Shown here piece after piece: positions 1-10,669 of a stretch of DNA of 64,000 nt. Numbering within the stretch: position 1 is the first letter of the stretch; each line of letters begins with the position of its first letter. A model generated the notes under the pieces. It worked only from the letters and a program-made list of their open reading frames with translations, was not told the DNA's origin and made no database searches. The translations under genes and the position numbers were made by a program. This stretch comes from GCA-2686265 sp036010965 (GTDB taxonomy: Bacteria > Planctomycetota > UBA1135 > GCA-002686595). The stretch is from contig DASCMO010000023.1 of the NCBI GenBank assembly GCA_036010965.1, forward strand, positions 37,271-101,270. Direction: 5' to 3'.

Positions 1-694
1 CCGCCGGCGGGCAGGCTGCACGCGCGAGGCGCTCGAGTTCCTCGGCGACCACCAGCGGCGTACCAGCGACGAGGTCATCGAGGGCGGCCGGGCCGAGGGC
101 GCCCAGCCATCGGAAGCGATCCTCCTCGGGGATCCCGAGCGTGAATGACAGGGCGCGGGCGAGGAGCATCGGAATGCCGACGGAGTCGACCCGCGTCCAG
201 GGCTCGGGTTCGAAGCGCAGGATTCGGAAGAGGGGCGGCAGGTCATCGCCGCGGGCGGCGATCCAGGCGTTGACGCCCTCGGCATAGGCGTCCGCGATCG
301 CGCGCGAGTCAGGGTCGAGGGCCGCGGCGTGCAAGACCGCGGTGCGCCGCAGGCGGAAGCGTCGGGCGTCGAGGTCCTTCTCCAGGGCCGCCTCGCCGAC
401 GATCTCCGCCAGGCGCCCGGCGGTCCAGCGCCGCATCAGCTCCATCTGCTCCAGGCGATCGTTGGCGTGTAGCCAGCCGAGGGCGCGCACCGCGTCGAGC
501 TCGGAGGCCGCGCTCACGTGGGGGACTCCGTGACCGTCGAAGCGCACGCTGACGGCGGCCTCGAGGCCTTCGAGCCGCTCGCTGCCCGAGCGCCGGGGCA
601 GGCCGCTGGCGGCCACGCCGCTCCACCACCACCCGGCCCCGGCGCAGAGGACGAGAGCGAGGATCAGCAGCAGGAGCGGGATGGACAGACGCAT
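1..694 (-). CDS. Penicillin acylase family protein, N-terminal part (runs off left edge)
   Basis: The visible 231 residues begin at an ATG (694-692) with a hydrophobic signal or anchor segment (about residues 4-24, ending GWWWSG). After it comes the hallmark N-terminal block of penicillin-amidase-family Ntn hydrolases: VRFDGHGVPHVSA, then a DAVRALGWLHANDRLEQME stretch and RRWTAGRLAEIVGE. Family members are secreted amidases that cleave N-acyl bonds (beta-lactam side chains, acyl-homoserine lactones, cyclic lipopeptides); they are made as a precursor and self-cleave before a catalytic Ser. That Ser and the whole beta chain lie beyond the edge, so the substrate cannot be inferred. The gene is divergent from the HEAT-repeat gene. 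Family assignment is firm. Confidence 0.85.
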   Translation of the reverse strand, partial: MRLSIPLLLLILALVLCAGAGWWWSGVAASGLPRRSGSERLEGLEAAVSVRFDGHGVPHVSAASELDAVRALGWLHANDRLEQMELMRRWTAGRLAEIVGEAALEKDLDARRFRLRRTAVLHAAALDPDSRAIADAYAEGVNAWIAARGDDLPPLFRILRFEPEPWTRVDSVGIPMLLARALSFTLGIPEEDRFRWLGALGPAALDDLVAGTPLVVAEELERLARAACPPA

Positions 695-912
695 GGGCGG
701 CGGGCGGCGGTGCGGGGAGGAGGGCGGGGGCGGCGGTGACGCCGCGCCGTAGCATAGGGACCGGGATCGGTGAGGGAACCGGTCGCGGAGGGCCCGGGGG
801 AGAGCGCCCCGGAGACCACGGCGCGCGCACGAGCAAGCGCGCAGCCGATTCCGTATCCTGTCGCCGAGCGCGGGGGTAAGCAGGATCCAGGCCCCCGCTG
901 CACCGCCTCACC

Positions 913-3900
913 ATGCCCCACTCCAAGCACCCGGTTCGCGGCCGCATCACCCGCGGCTTCGTCCTCGCCAGCGCCCTCTTTCTCATGGCAATCCCCGCTC
1001 GGGCGCAGATTGACTTGCCGGCGCGCGGGGAGCGCTCTGCCCCCTCGAAGCCCGAGCGCCCCTCGCAGGGAGAGAGTGCGAGCCGCGGCATCGTGCCGCA
1101 CCTGGTCTGCACGATCTGCAGCGAGCGCAACTACACCTCGCCCCGGGATCGGCCGGGAGTCGCCAGGGACATGTTCACGGCTTGGTGTTCCCCATGCGCG
1201 CGGGACACGGCCCACCGCTCATCGACGGCCGCGGCGGCGCGCGGCGGGCTCGCCCTGCCCGGTACTTCGGGGCGCGCGCCGGCCGCGCCACGCGCCGCGC
1301 TGAGCGCGCCCTCTGCGCCTTCCGCCGCCGGCCAGGGCGGACTCGCCGCGACCATCCTCCGGGAAGCGGCGGCGGCCGGAGACCTGAACGGCTCCCTCGC
1401 CGCCCAGGCCGTCGAGAGCCTGCTGGCCCTCGGACCCGTGGGCCTGGAGGCTGCCCGGGCCTCCCTCGGCGGCGACGCCGCCGGTATGGTCCTGACCGCG
1501 GCCCGGGTGCTGATGCGCGGCGGCGTCGCCGCCGACGGCGAGCTCGTCGCCCAGCGCTTGCGGCGTCGCATGCCCAGCGGGATGGGGCCCAGGGTCCTTT
1601 CCGAGCTGATCGACTCCGATCCGGTCCACGCCCCTCCGGGGCTGCTCGTGGCCTTGCTCGATCACCCCCAGCAGCCCATGCGCAACGAGGCCTTGAGGCG
1701 CCTGCGCGCCGAGCCCACGCGCGAGCTCCTGGGGCTGCTCGTCGCACCTTTGCAATCGAAGCGTGCCGAGACGCGCTTGCGAGCCGTCGAACTCGTCTGT
1801 GCGATCGACGATCCCGGCGTGCTCGACCTGTTGTTCGAGCACATCGACGACCCGTCGGCGCGCGTGGCATCGCGGGCCGTCGCGGCCATCGCCGACAGCG
1901 CTGACCCGCGTGTCGAGCTCGAGCTCGAGGGGCGCTCCTTCCAGAGCCGCTGGATTCTGCGCGAGAACGCCTTCGCTCTGCTGGCGATCCTCGACCGCGA
2001 GGACCGCACCCTCTGTCCGCTGCTCGGCGAGCGGAACATCGAGCTGTTGCTGGGCGGGATGCAATCCTCCGATCCCCTGATCTACGGGACCTGCGCCGCC
2101 GCTCTGGCCGGGATCGGCTATCGCAGCGCCGAGCCAGAGGCGACGGGCTGGCTCGACCGGGAGGTCACCGGGCGGTTGATCTCCGCCGTTGCCGGGCGCG
2201 AGTTTCACAGTGACTTCAGCGCCCTGCAGCCGCGGGCCCTGCGGCGCTTGCGCACGATCACCGGCGAGTCCTTCGGGACCGATGGCCGGGCCTGGGCGAG
2301 CTGGTGGATCGAGCATCGCGACGGCTTCTATGCCCGACGGGTGAGCATGAGCCTGGAGGGCGAGCGCGCACGGCGCATCGAGCTGCGCTACCGTGGGACG
2401 GGCGCCGCCGCCGGGCTCTTCATCCTCCGCGGTCCCGACGCGGTCCACGAGAGCCGTGATTTCGCGGGCGGCCCGGGAGAGCTGCGGTGGATCACCGAGC
2501 GCGAGTGCCGCGAGATCGCCGCGCTCATGGAACGGGAAGGCGCCCTCAGCGCCGAGCGTCTGCCCGGCCTGCGCGGCCTCCGAACGCTCGGCCTTCGGAC
2601 CGTCGAGGTGCTGGTGGACGGGCGTGGCAAGACCTTCACCTTCGGGCCCGAGAGGTCGGAGCCCTGGTTCGAGCGCATCTGCGCCGCCCTCGCGAACCTG
2701 CGCGATCGCAATCGCTGGCAGGCCTACCCCGACCTCACGGCCTTCGCTGATGTGCGCGCCTTCTGGGACGCGGAGTCGCTCTGGTGGGGCGAGGAGCACG
2801 ACCGCCTCGAACGCGACCTGCGCCTGAAGGACCTGGTCGTGGCCCGGGTCGCCGAGAGTCGGCCATCGCTGCGCACACCCCTCTACGGCGAGCTCTCGCG
2901 CCTCTACGCCACCGACGGCGTCGCCTCGCCGGCGGACTTTCCGCTCTTCCTGGGGTTCCTGCGCGACGAGGGCTTCTTCGCCGAGCGTGCGCGGATGCTG
3001 GTGGAGCTCGCCCTGACGGCCGCCCGGACGGTGAACGGGGAGGAGCGCGTCGCGGCTGAGCTGGGCGACACCTTGATCGAGCTCTTGCGGGCACGCTTCG
3101 ACGCCGAGGCGGTCGAGGTCATGGCACGTGTCTCCGCCGCCTGCGGTAGAGACCACGTGCGCGGGTTGCTATCGGACGAACGGCCCTTGCTGCGCGCGGT
3201 GGGGGCGACGGAGCTGGCACGCCAGCTGGTGGCCGACCGCCCCGTGACCCTCGAGGAGCGTGCCGCCGACATGGCGCTCCTCGTCGGACTGCTGGGCGAT
3301 CCCGAGCCCCTGGTCGAGGCCGCTGCTTGCCTGGCCCTGGGGCACGCGCGTGTCGAGGGAGCGCGCACGGAGCTGCTCGTGCGCGCACGCCTGGGGGAGG
3401 AGCGCGTGCGGGCCGCGGCCCTGCGGGCGATCGGCATGATGGGAGGCGAGTACGTGATCGATGCCCTCGTCCTGGCCACGACCGACGGGAAAGAACTCGT
3501 CAAGGAGGCCGCGGCGGAAGGGCTGGCTTCCCTGGGGGATCCGCGCACCGCTCCCTATCTGATTGCGCTCCTGGGGCGCGGGGTGGACTCGCCGCTCCAC
3601 GCCCACGCCTGGGACGGACTGCTGCGCCTGGGGAGCGCCGTGCACGGCGAACTGGCGCGCACCATGGCGTCACCGCTGCACCGCGCGCGCCGCGAGGCGG
3701 CTCTGCTCCTGGCGCGCCAGGGACGGCCCGACGCCCTGGGCGTGATGATCGACATGCTGCGGACCGATCCCGCCGACCGGGTCCTGGAACGGGAGATCAC
3801 CATCCTCTCGTGCATCGACCTCTCGGCCGCCTCCGGCCCGGGGGAGGAGTGGGCGCGTTGGTGGGGAGATGTCCTCCACGACGACGCGACGGCGTGGTTC

Positions 3901-4152
3901 GCGGCCGCCCTCGAGCGGCGCGGGGTCGAGGCTCCGGCGACGCAGGTGTTGCGAGGCGCGCCGAGCCTGGACGGAGCGCTCTTCCTGCTGGACGTGATGG
4001 AGCGCCCCGAGGAGTTCCTCGTCGAGCGAGCGCGGCGCGAGCTGGAGCGCATGCTCGAACGAGAAGTCGGCACACTTCCAGGGGGGCTCGTCGAGCGCGC
4101 GGTCTGGCTCAGCGGTATGCGGGAGGAGCTCGCCGAGAGCTGGGACTCGTGA
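913..4152 (+). CDS. Secreted HEAT-repeat protein with N-terminal double CXXC motif
   Basis: 1079 residues. A signal peptide (hydrophobic 16-29, cleavage near ARAQ) is followed by a low-complexity stretch and two cysteine pairs, C66-X2-C69 and C92-X2-C95, which look like a small zinc-binding knuckle. From about residue 160 to the end the protein is mostly degenerate alpha-helical HEAT/PBS-type repeats, for example LLVALLDHPQQPMRNEALRR and LLGDPEPLVEAAACLALGHA, with a possible non-repeat domain near 470-610. Such arrays are scaffolds for protein contacts; no catalytic motif is visible. It heads a long rightward run and overlaps the lytic transglycosylase start by 4 bases, which suggests an envelope role. 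No specific function can be assigned. Confidence 0.7.
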   Translation: MPHSKHPVRGRITRGFVLASALFLMAIPARAQIDLPARGERSAPSKPERPSQGESASRGIVPHLVCTICSERNYTSPRDRPGVARDMFTAWCSPCARDTAHRSSTAAAARGGLALPGTSGRAPAAPRAALSAPSAPSAAGQGGLAATILREAAAAGDLNGSLAAQAVESLLALGPVGLEAARASLGGDAAGMVLTAARVLMRGGVAADGELVAQRLRRRMPSGMGPRVLSELIDSDPVHAPPGLLVALLDHPQQPMRNEALRRLRAEPTRELLGLLVAPLQSKRAETRLRAVELVCAIDDPGVLDLLFEHIDDPSARVASRAVAAIADSADPRVELELEGRSFQSRWILRENAFALLAILDREDRTLCPLLGERNIELLLGGMQSSDPLIYGTCAAALAGIGYRSAEPEATGWLDREVTGRLISAVAGREFHSDFSALQPRALRRLRTITGESFGTDGRAWASWWIEHRDGFYARRVSMSLEGERARRIELRYRGTGAAAGLFILRGPDAVHESRDFAGGPGELRWITERECREIAALMEREGALSAERLPGLRGLRTLGLRTVEVLVDGRGKTFTFGPERSEPWFERICAALANLRDRNRWQAYPDLTAFADVRAFWDAESLWWGEEHDRLERDLRLKDLVVARVAESRPSLRTPLYGELSRLYATDGVASPADFPLFLGFLRDEGFFAERARMLVELALTAARTVNGEERVAAELGDTLIELLRARFDAEAVEVMARVSAACGRDHVRGLLSDERPLLRAVGATELARQLVADRPVTLEERAADMALLVGLLGDPEPLVEAAACLALGHARVEGARTELLVRARLGEERVRAAALRAIGMMGGEYVIDALVLATTDGKELVKEAAAEGLASLGDPRTAPYLIALLGRGVDSPLHAHAWDGLLRLGSAVHGELARTMASPLHRARREAALLLARQGRPDALGVMIDMLRTDPADRVLEREITILSCIDLSAASGPGEEWARWWGDVLHDDATAWFAAALERRGVEAPATQVLRGAPSLDGALFLLDVMERPEEFLVERARRELERMLEREVGTLPGGLVERAVWLSGMREELAESWDS

Positions 4153-4853
4153 CCGCCCCCCAGGAGCGGGCGGGGAGGCCCGACGGCGCGCGCCGCGGCC
4201 CCCTGCGCTGGGTCGCAGCGAGTGTCGGCCTGGTCGTGGTCATCGCCGTCGGCCTGTGGTCGGTCGGCGAGCCCGCCCGCGCCGTGCTCGGGCGCGTGGT
4301 GGACGGCCTGTTCGACAGCATCGCCCTCGGGCGCGTCGAGGGCCACGCGCCCGCGATCCGAGCCGCGGCTGCGGAGTTCGAGCTCGACGCGAATCTGGTC
4401 GCCGCCGTCTGCTACATGGAAAGCCGCGGGCGCGTGGACGCCCTCTCAGGCGTGGGGGCCGCGGGTTTGATGCAACTCATGCCCGACGCGGCCGCCGACG
4501 CCGCGCGCTCCCTCGGTCTGGAGGAGCCTACGCGCGCGATCCTGCGCTCCGACGCTGTCCTCAACCTGCGCCTGGGCGCCCATCATCTGGCCTGGACCAT
4601 CGCGAACGAGGGCGGCGACCCCGAGCGCGCCCTGGTCGCCTACAACGCCGGACGTACCACCCTGCGGCGTTGGATCAAGCGGGACGGCGGCTACACTCTG
4701 TGGCGCGAGCGTCAGCTTCGGGAGGGGGACTCGCAGGTCCTGGCCTACGCCCGAGGCGTGCTCGCCTGCCGCGACACCTTGCGCGAACGCGGAAAGATCA
4801 TGGGCCTCGAATGGCCACCTACCGAACATGCACAAGCCGAACCGGACTCCTGA
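4149..4853 (+). CDS. Membrane-anchored lytic transglycosylase (SLT domain)
   Basis: 234 residues from a GTG overlapping the HEAT gene stop (GTGA). One N-terminal membrane helix (about 21-38) anchors the protein with its catalytic domain outside. The SLT/goose-lysozyme-like fold is shown by the catalytic Glu in YMESRG (E91), by GLMQLMP (106-112) and by the downstream AYNAG motif. Enzymes of this family cut the MurNAc-GlcNAc bond of peptidoglycan with 1,6-anhydro-MurNAc formation. The reading frame stays open far upstream, but that extension overlaps the HEAT gene in another frame and has no signal, so the GTG is preferred. The gene overlaps the following MscS gene by 26 bases, indicating co-expression. 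Confidence 0.85.
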   Translation: MTAPQERAGRPDGARRGPLRWVAASVGLVVVIAVGLWSVGEPARAVLGRVVDGLFDSIALGRVEGHAPAIRAAAAEFELDANLVAAVCYMESRGRVDALSGVGAAGLMQLMPDAAADAARSLGLEEPTRAILRSDAVLNLRLGAHHLAWTIANEGGDPERALVAYNAGRTTLRRWIKRDGGYTLWRERQLREGDSQVLAYARGVLACRDTLRERGKIMGLEWPPTEHAQAEPDS

Positions 4854-6633
4854 CCGGCGCCCGGGCTCGCGGGTGCTTTCGCTGATCGCCCTGGCGCCCC
4901 TGCTCATGGCCGGCCTCGCGTCGGGCAGCGCCTCATCGCCGCAGGACGATCCGCCGCCCGCCACTCCCGCGCCCCCGACCGACCCGGTCGTGGAGTACGC
5001 CAGCCCGCGGGGGGCAATGCGCGCCTTCCTGAAGGGCGTGGGCCCGGGGAACCCGATCGGGGACTGGGCTCTGGTCCAGACCACCATCGAGAAGCTCCCC
5101 GACGGGACCTTGCCGCATAAGGGAACGGTGGCGCGCCTGAAGTGGACCCTCGACCGGGCGGAGTTCGTGGAGCTCGAGGAGTTCCCGGCAGAGGGCGACC
5201 CCGCGCTCTTCGCGGATCGCGAGTGGATCTGGTCTCCCTACTCTCACAATCCCGTCGTGAATCGGGTTGGGATCGAGGTCGCCTTCGTGCAGGAGGGAAC
5301 GCACTGGTTGATCGCGGCTTCGGTCTTCGAGCGCGTGGACGACTGGTGGGAGTCCGTCCAGAACGAGCCGATCGTCAGCGAGGTGTTCGAGGGCCTCGGA
5401 TCCCTCGACCGACTGCACTGGAGGATCCGCGAGTCCCTGCCGCCAGTGCTCCTGGACGACTCGTTCCTGATCGAGAACTGGCAGTGGCTGGCTCTCTTGC
5501 TCCTGGTGGTGCTGGGCGTCGTACTCGATCGGCTGGTGTGCGCAGTCATCAAGCGCGTGGCGGGACGCATCGCCTCGGACGAGCGCCTCTCACTCGACCG
5601 CAGCGTGTTCGGGAACTTCGAGCGCCCCTTCGGGATCTTCGTGACCGCCCTGGTGCTCAACTCCGGCCTGCCCCTGGTGGGCGTCGCCCCGCAGTTCGAC
5701 ACGATCCTGAGCGTCGCCGCGGGCTTCGTGCTGGGGGTCTCGGGGGTCTGGGCGTCCTTCAGGCTGGTGGACGTGGTGTGTGGGTTCCTCGCCGACCGCG
5801 CCAAGCTGAGCGTCAACCGCTTCGACGACATGCTCGTGCCGCTCCTGCGGCGCACCCTGAAGATCCTGCTCTCGATCCTGTTCCTGGTCTACCTGGCGTC
5901 GTTCCTCTCCGAGGACCTGATGGGCCTCGTGGCCGGCCTCTCGATCGGCTCATTGGCCGTGGGCTTCGCCGCCAAGGACTCGATCGAGAACCTCTTTGGC
6001 ACCTTCACGGTGCTGCTCGACAAGCCCTTCCAGCTCGGCGACTGGATCACCGTCGGCGACATCGACGGCACGGTCGAGCAGGTCGGTTTTCGCTCGACGC
6101 GCGTGCGCACCTTCTACAACAGCGTCATCAGTGTCCCCAACAGCCGCTTCATCAGCGCGCACGTCGACAACTGGGGGAGCCGGCGCTATCGCCGCATCAC
6201 GACGACCCTGGGGCTGACCTACGACACGCCGCCGGAGAAGGTCGAGGCCTTCTGCGAGGGCGTGCGCGAGCTGATCCGCAGCCACCCGTACACGCGCAAG
6301 GACTACTACCACGTGTACCTGAACTCCTTCGCCGATTCCTCCCTGGGGATCATGCTCTACTGCTTCGTGGAGACGCCCGACTGGAGCACCGAGCTGCGCG
6401 AGAAGCACCGGCTGTTCAACGACATCCTGCGCGTGGCGGAGGAGTTGAAGGTCAGCTTCGCCTTCCCGACCCAGACCCTGCACATGGTGAAGCCCGAGGA
6501 TCTCGAGCATCCCGATCGGCCTGCCGACGCGGCGTCCGGTCTCCAGGCCGGACGCGGGGTGGGGCGCGAGGTGGCCGAGAGGGGCCTGGAGCCCTTCGGC
6601 GGCGCGAAGCCCCCGCCCGTCGTGATCGACTGA
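4828..6633 (+). CDS. MscS-family mechanosensitive channel with N-terminal periplasmic domain
   Basis: 601 residues. A signal peptide (about 15-33) precedes a Pro-rich linker and a soluble domain of about 180 residues starting VEYASPRGAMRAFLKG. Four or five membrane helices follow (from about 210), then the conserved MscS pore and beta-domain: SLAVGFAAKDSIENLFG, FQLGDWITVGDIDGTVEQVG and NSRFISAHVDNWG. MscS channels release solutes during hypo-osmotic shock. At 601 residues it is twice the length of classical MscS. It starts inside the end of the lytic transglycosylase gene. The C-terminal 50 residues are low-complexity and Gly/Pro-rich. Confidence 0.85.
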   Translation: MHKPNRTPDRRPGSRVLSLIALAPLLMAGLASGSASSPQDDPPPATPAPPTDPVVEYASPRGAMRAFLKGVGPGNPIGDWALVQTTIEKLPDGTLPHKGTVARLKWTLDRAEFVELEEFPAEGDPALFADREWIWSPYSHNPVVNRVGIEVAFVQEGTHWLIAASVFERVDDWWESVQNEPIVSEVFEGLGSLDRLHWRIRESLPPVLLDDSFLIENWQWLALLLLVVLGVVLDRLVCAVIKRVAGRIASDERLSLDRSVFGNFERPFGIFVTALVLNSGLPLVGVAPQFDTILSVAAGFVLGVSGVWASFRLVDVVCGFLADRAKLSVNRFDDMLVPLLRRTLKILLSILFLVYLASFLSEDLMGLVAGLSIGSLAVGFAAKDSIENLFGTFTVLLDKPFQLGDWITVGDIDGTVEQVGFRSTRVRTFYNSVISVPNSRFISAHVDNWGSRRYRRITTTLGLTYDTPPEKVEAFCEGVRELIRSHPYTRKDYYHVYLNSFADSSLGIMLYCFVETPDWSTELREKHRLFNDILRVAEELKVSFAFPTQTLHMVKPEDLEHPDRPADAASGLQAGRGVGREVAERGLEPFGGAKPPPVVID

Positions 6634-6712
6634 GTCCGCCCGTCCGGGCCAACAACGGGTCGCCGCCGTCGTAGGCGTGGAGGCCCGCGCCGCCCTCACC
6701 ATTCCCTCATCC

Positions 6713-7711
<999 letters not shown>

Positions 7712-7731
7712 CGAGCGACAGACCTTCCCCG

Positions 7732-8694
7732 ATGGCGAAGCGCAAGGCGACACCGGAGCCTCCCTCGACCCTGCTCGCGCCCGATCTGATGGCGCGCGTG
7801 GAGCAGATCCGGATTCGCACCCACAAGCTCGTCAACACCGCTCTCTCGGGGGGCTACCGCAGCACCTTTCGCGGGACGGGGCTCGAGTTCGAGGAGGTGC
7901 GCCTGTATCAGCCCGGTGACGACGTGCGCTCGATCGACTGGAATGTCACCGCCCGCACGGGCCTGCCCTACATCAAGACCTTCTCCGAGGAGCGCGAGCT
8001 CACGATCGACTTCCTGGTGGACACCAGCCGCTCGATGGACTTCGGCAGCCGGCGCTGGACCAAGCGAGAGGCGGCGGCGCAGCTCTGCGCCCTGATCTCC
8101 TTCGTGGCCATGCGCCACCAGGATCGGGTCGGCCTGACCCTCTTCGGCGAGCGGCCCGGGCTGCACCTCGACGCGCGCAAGGGCAACAATCACTGCCTGC
8201 GCGTGATCCGCGAGGTGATCGCGGCCGAGCCGACGAGCGGGGCCAGCGACCTGCAGGCGGCCCTCGAACACCACCTTCGCGCCCACCGCCGGCGCGGCCT
8301 GCTGTTCATCGTGAGCGACTTCCTCGATGCCTCCAAGGAGGGCCGCGAGGAGGGCGACGATCCGCCCTGGGCCGACACCCTGCGCAGTCTCGCCCTGCGC
8401 CACGACGTGATCTGCGTGCGGGTCACAGACCCCCTCGAGGAGGACCTGCCGCCGGCCGGTGTCCTGCCCCTGGCTGAGATCGAGAGCGGGCGCTGGATGG
8501 AGATCGACACGCGCGCCCTGGGCGTGCGCGAGACCTGGGTCGCCCAGGCCGCACGGCGCCGCTCACGCATCGAGTCGATCCTCACCCGGGCGCGGGTCGA
8601 CCTGGTGGAGATCGACGCCGCCGGGGATGTGGCCGACCCGCTCGTGGCCTTCTTCCGCCGCCGAGCGCAGCGCCACGGGGGGAGGATCTCATGA
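7732..8694 (+). CDS. DUF58 domain protein (vWA-like partner of MoxR)
   Basis: 320 residues, soluble. The DUF58 hallmark is present at about residues 57-70 (RLYQPGDDVRSIDW), followed by a von Willebrand A-type metal site DTSRS (D97, S99, S101). DUF58 proteins are almost always encoded beside MoxR and are presumed to be its substrate or adaptor; the biochemical role is not well established. It overlaps the next gene by 4 bases (ATGA), so translation is probably coupled. A short C-terminal tail after VADPLVAFFRRRAQ is basic. Confidence 0.9.
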   Translation: MAKRKATPEPPSTLLAPDLMARVEQIRIRTHKLVNTALSGGYRSTFRGTGLEFEEVRLYQPGDDVRSIDWNVTARTGLPYIKTFSEERELTIDFLVDTSRSMDFGSRRWTKREAAAQLCALISFVAMRHQDRVGLTLFGERPGLHLDARKGNNHCLRVIREVIAAEPTSGASDLQAALEHHLRAHRRRGLLFIVSDFLDASKEGREEGDDPPWADTLRSLALRHDVICVRVTDPLEEDLPPAGVLPLAEIESGRWMEIDTRALGVRETWVAQAARRRSRIESILTRARVDLVEIDAAGDVADPLVAFFRRRAQRHGGRIS

Positions 8695-9590
8695 TGCTCT
8701 CCGTGACCTTCGCTCTCGGGTTCGCGGTGCAGGCCGCGAGCGTGGAGGTACGGAGTGTCTGCGAGCCGGCCGAGGCAGCGATTGGCCAGCCGGTGACCTG
8801 CATCCTGACCGTCGTTCACCCCGCCGACACCCTCGTGAGCCTGGAGCGCGACGAGCTGGCCCTCGATGACTCCTGGGTTGCCGAGGGCGAGCGCCGACTC
8901 GTGGGCGCCGCCGACCCCGCCGACCCCGCGCGCCGCGTCACGCGCGTGGCCTGGACCCTGCGCTCGCTCGAGGCCGGAGAACGGGCCCTCGCCGTGCCCG
9001 CCGTGCGAATCCATCGCGACGGTGCGCCGCGGGTGATCGATGCGCCGCCCGCGCTCCTGGTCGTGCTCCCGGCTCTCTCAGAGGGCGAGGACGAGGCGCG
9101 CCCGGCGGCCGGGTTTCGACCGGCGCCCGCCTGGGATCGACCCCTGTCCGGGAGCTTGGCGCGCCTGGCCGGCCTGGCCCTGCTCCTGGGAACGAGCGCC
9201 GTGTTCTTCTTCCGCCGCGCCCGTCGCACGAGCGTTGCGGCAGGGGTGCCCTCTCCGGCCGAGCGCCTCGCGGCCCTGGGCGAGCACTCCGGCGAGTTCG
9301 AGGGCAGCGCCGAGCTGCACTACGAGCTGACCGCCCTGGTGCGCGAGGCGGTCGACGAGAGCGAGGGCATCGAGCGCCGCGCGGCGACGGACGAGGAGTG
9401 GCTGGCGGCCCTCGGCGAGAGCGAGGCTGTAGACGGCGAGACCCGCCTGCGCCTCGCGGAGCTCCTGGCCGAGTGCGCCAGGGTGAAGTACGGACAGGAG
9501 CGTCCGACGCGCTGGGCGGTGGAGACCACCCTCGAGACGGCTCGGGACCTGGTCGCCTCGCTCGATGCCTCGCCGGAGGTGGAGTCGTGA
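8691..9590 (+). CDS. Bat-cluster membrane protein, BatD-like topology (function unknown)
   Basis: 299 residues. An N-terminal signal segment (about 1-17) precedes a beta-rich domain, VEVRSVCEPAEAAIGQPVTCILTV through about residue 125, like the oxygen-tolerance (BatD) beta-sandwiches. A single membrane helix (about 152-172, LARLAGLALLLGTSAVFFF) follows, then a charged cytoplasmic helical tail of about 120 residues. It sits between DUF58 and batA, overlaps both by 4 bases and has a strong GGGGGGAGG ribosome site. It looks like a shortened relative of BatD (same beta, helix and tail order). The general role, a membrane partner of the MoxR/vWA complex, is inferred from position. Confidence 0.55.
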   Translation: MMLSVTFALGFAVQAASVEVRSVCEPAEAAIGQPVTCILTVVHPADTLVSLERDELALDDSWVAEGERRLVGAADPADPARRVTRVAWTLRSLEAGERALAVPAVRIHRDGAPRVIDAPPALLVVLPALSEGEDEARPAAGFRPAPAWDRPLSGSLARLAGLALLLGTSAVFFFRRARRTSVAAGVPSPAERLAALGEHSGEFEGSAELHYELTALVREAVDESEGIERRAATDEEWLAALGESEAVDGETRLRLAELLAECARVKYGQERPTRWAVETTLETARDLVASLDASPEVES

Positions 9591-10669
9591 TCCTCTGCGC
9601 GCTGCCCGCGCTCGCCCAGGATTCCGCCCTGGTTCCCGACGCCGTGCAGAGCGCGGCTGTGGGACGGCTTACCCTCTTCGGCGACCTCTCTCTGGCGGAC
9701 CCCTGGTTCCTGCTCCTGATCCCGGCCGCCGTGCTCGCCACCCTCTGGGGTCGGGGGCGGTCCGGTCGGTCGCGGGCGCGCCTGCCGATCCTGCCCGGCG
9801 AGAGCCCGCCGCGCTCGCTGGCGCAGCGACTCGCCTGGCTGGCGCCCACCATGCAGGTGGTGGGCATGGTCGGCCTCGCGGTCGCCCTCGCCCGTCCCTT
9901 GCGCGGTGCGGTGGAGACCAGCTCGGTCTCCGAAGGCGTCGACATCGCCCTGGTCGTCGATCGCTCTAGCTCGATGGGTTATCGCGACATGGAGGCCGAC
10001 CGCACGCGCCTGGACGTGGTCAAGGATGTCGTGGCGGACTTTGCGCGCCGGCGCATGACCGACCGCGAGGGCGCCTCGGACTACATCGGGCTCTTCGCCT
10101 TCGCGAAGTATCCCCAGGAGCTGTGTCCTTTCACCCTCGACGTGGACGCGATCACCGGCTTCCTCGAGCGCCTCGAGATCGTCTCCTTCAAGGCCGAGGA
10201 CGGCACGGGCATCGGCATCGCCATGGCCAAGACCGTGGCAGTGCTGCGCGAGACCGACGCCGAGTCGAAGGTCATCGTCCTGCTCACCGATGGCGAGAAC
10301 AACCTCGACCTGATCTCACCTCTCGACGCGGCCGAGCTGGCCGCCGAGGAGGGCGTGCGTGTCTACACGGTCTTCGCCGGCCGCTTCGTGCTGGACGCCT
10401 TCGGGCGCCAACGGGAGCTCGACCAGGCCGTCCAGACCCGCGAACTGGAGCAGATCGCGGAGCTCACCGGCGGTCGCTTCTTCCGTGCCAAGGATCGCCG
10501 CGGCCTCGAGCTGGCCTACGAGGAGATCGAGCGCCTGGAGCGTACGCGCCGCGAGGAGATGCGATTCGTCGAGCACTTCGACCTCTATCCCGTGCTCCTG
10601 CTACCGGCCTTCGGGATCTACCTCGCCTCGTGGCTGCTGGCGCTGACCCTGGGGAGGCGGCTGGGATGA
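9587..10669 (+). CDS. batA: BatA-like von Willebrand A membrane protein
   Basis: 360 residues from a GTG overlapping the previous stop (GTGA); this start gives the signal-like N-terminus ILCALPALAQ, which a longer upstream frame would bury. Two membrane helices (about 40-54 and 86-104) precede the vWA domain with its MIDAS motif DRSSSM (D125, S127, S129), and a third helix lies at the C-terminus (VLLLPAFGIYLASWLLAL). BatA was named in the Bacteroides aerotolerance operon; the family exposes a metal-dependent binding domain in the periplasm. It is followed by batB with a 4-base overlap. Confidence 0.85.
   Translation: MILCALPALAQDSALVPDAVQSAAVGRLTLFGDLSLADPWFLLLIPAAVLATLWGRGRSGRSRARLPILPGESPPRSLAQRLAWLAPTMQVVGMVGLAVALARPLRGAVETSSVSEGVDIALVVDRSSSMGYRDMEADRTRLDVVKDVVADFARRRMTDREGASDYIGLFAFAKYPQELCPFTLDVDAITGFLERLEIVSFKAEDGTGIGIAMAKTVAVLRETDAESKVIVLLTDGENNLDLISPLDAAELAAEEGVRVYTVFAGRFVLDAFGRQRELDQAVQTRELEQIAELTGGRFFRAKDRRGLELAYEEIERLERTRREEMRFVEHFDLYPVLLLPAFGIYLASWLLALTLGRRLG

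Noticed and set aside
1219..3156. Long minus-strand open frame opposite the HEAT-repeat gene
   Set aside because: Low-complexity mirror translation without signal or domain; the plus strand encodes a full signal peptide and regular repeats.
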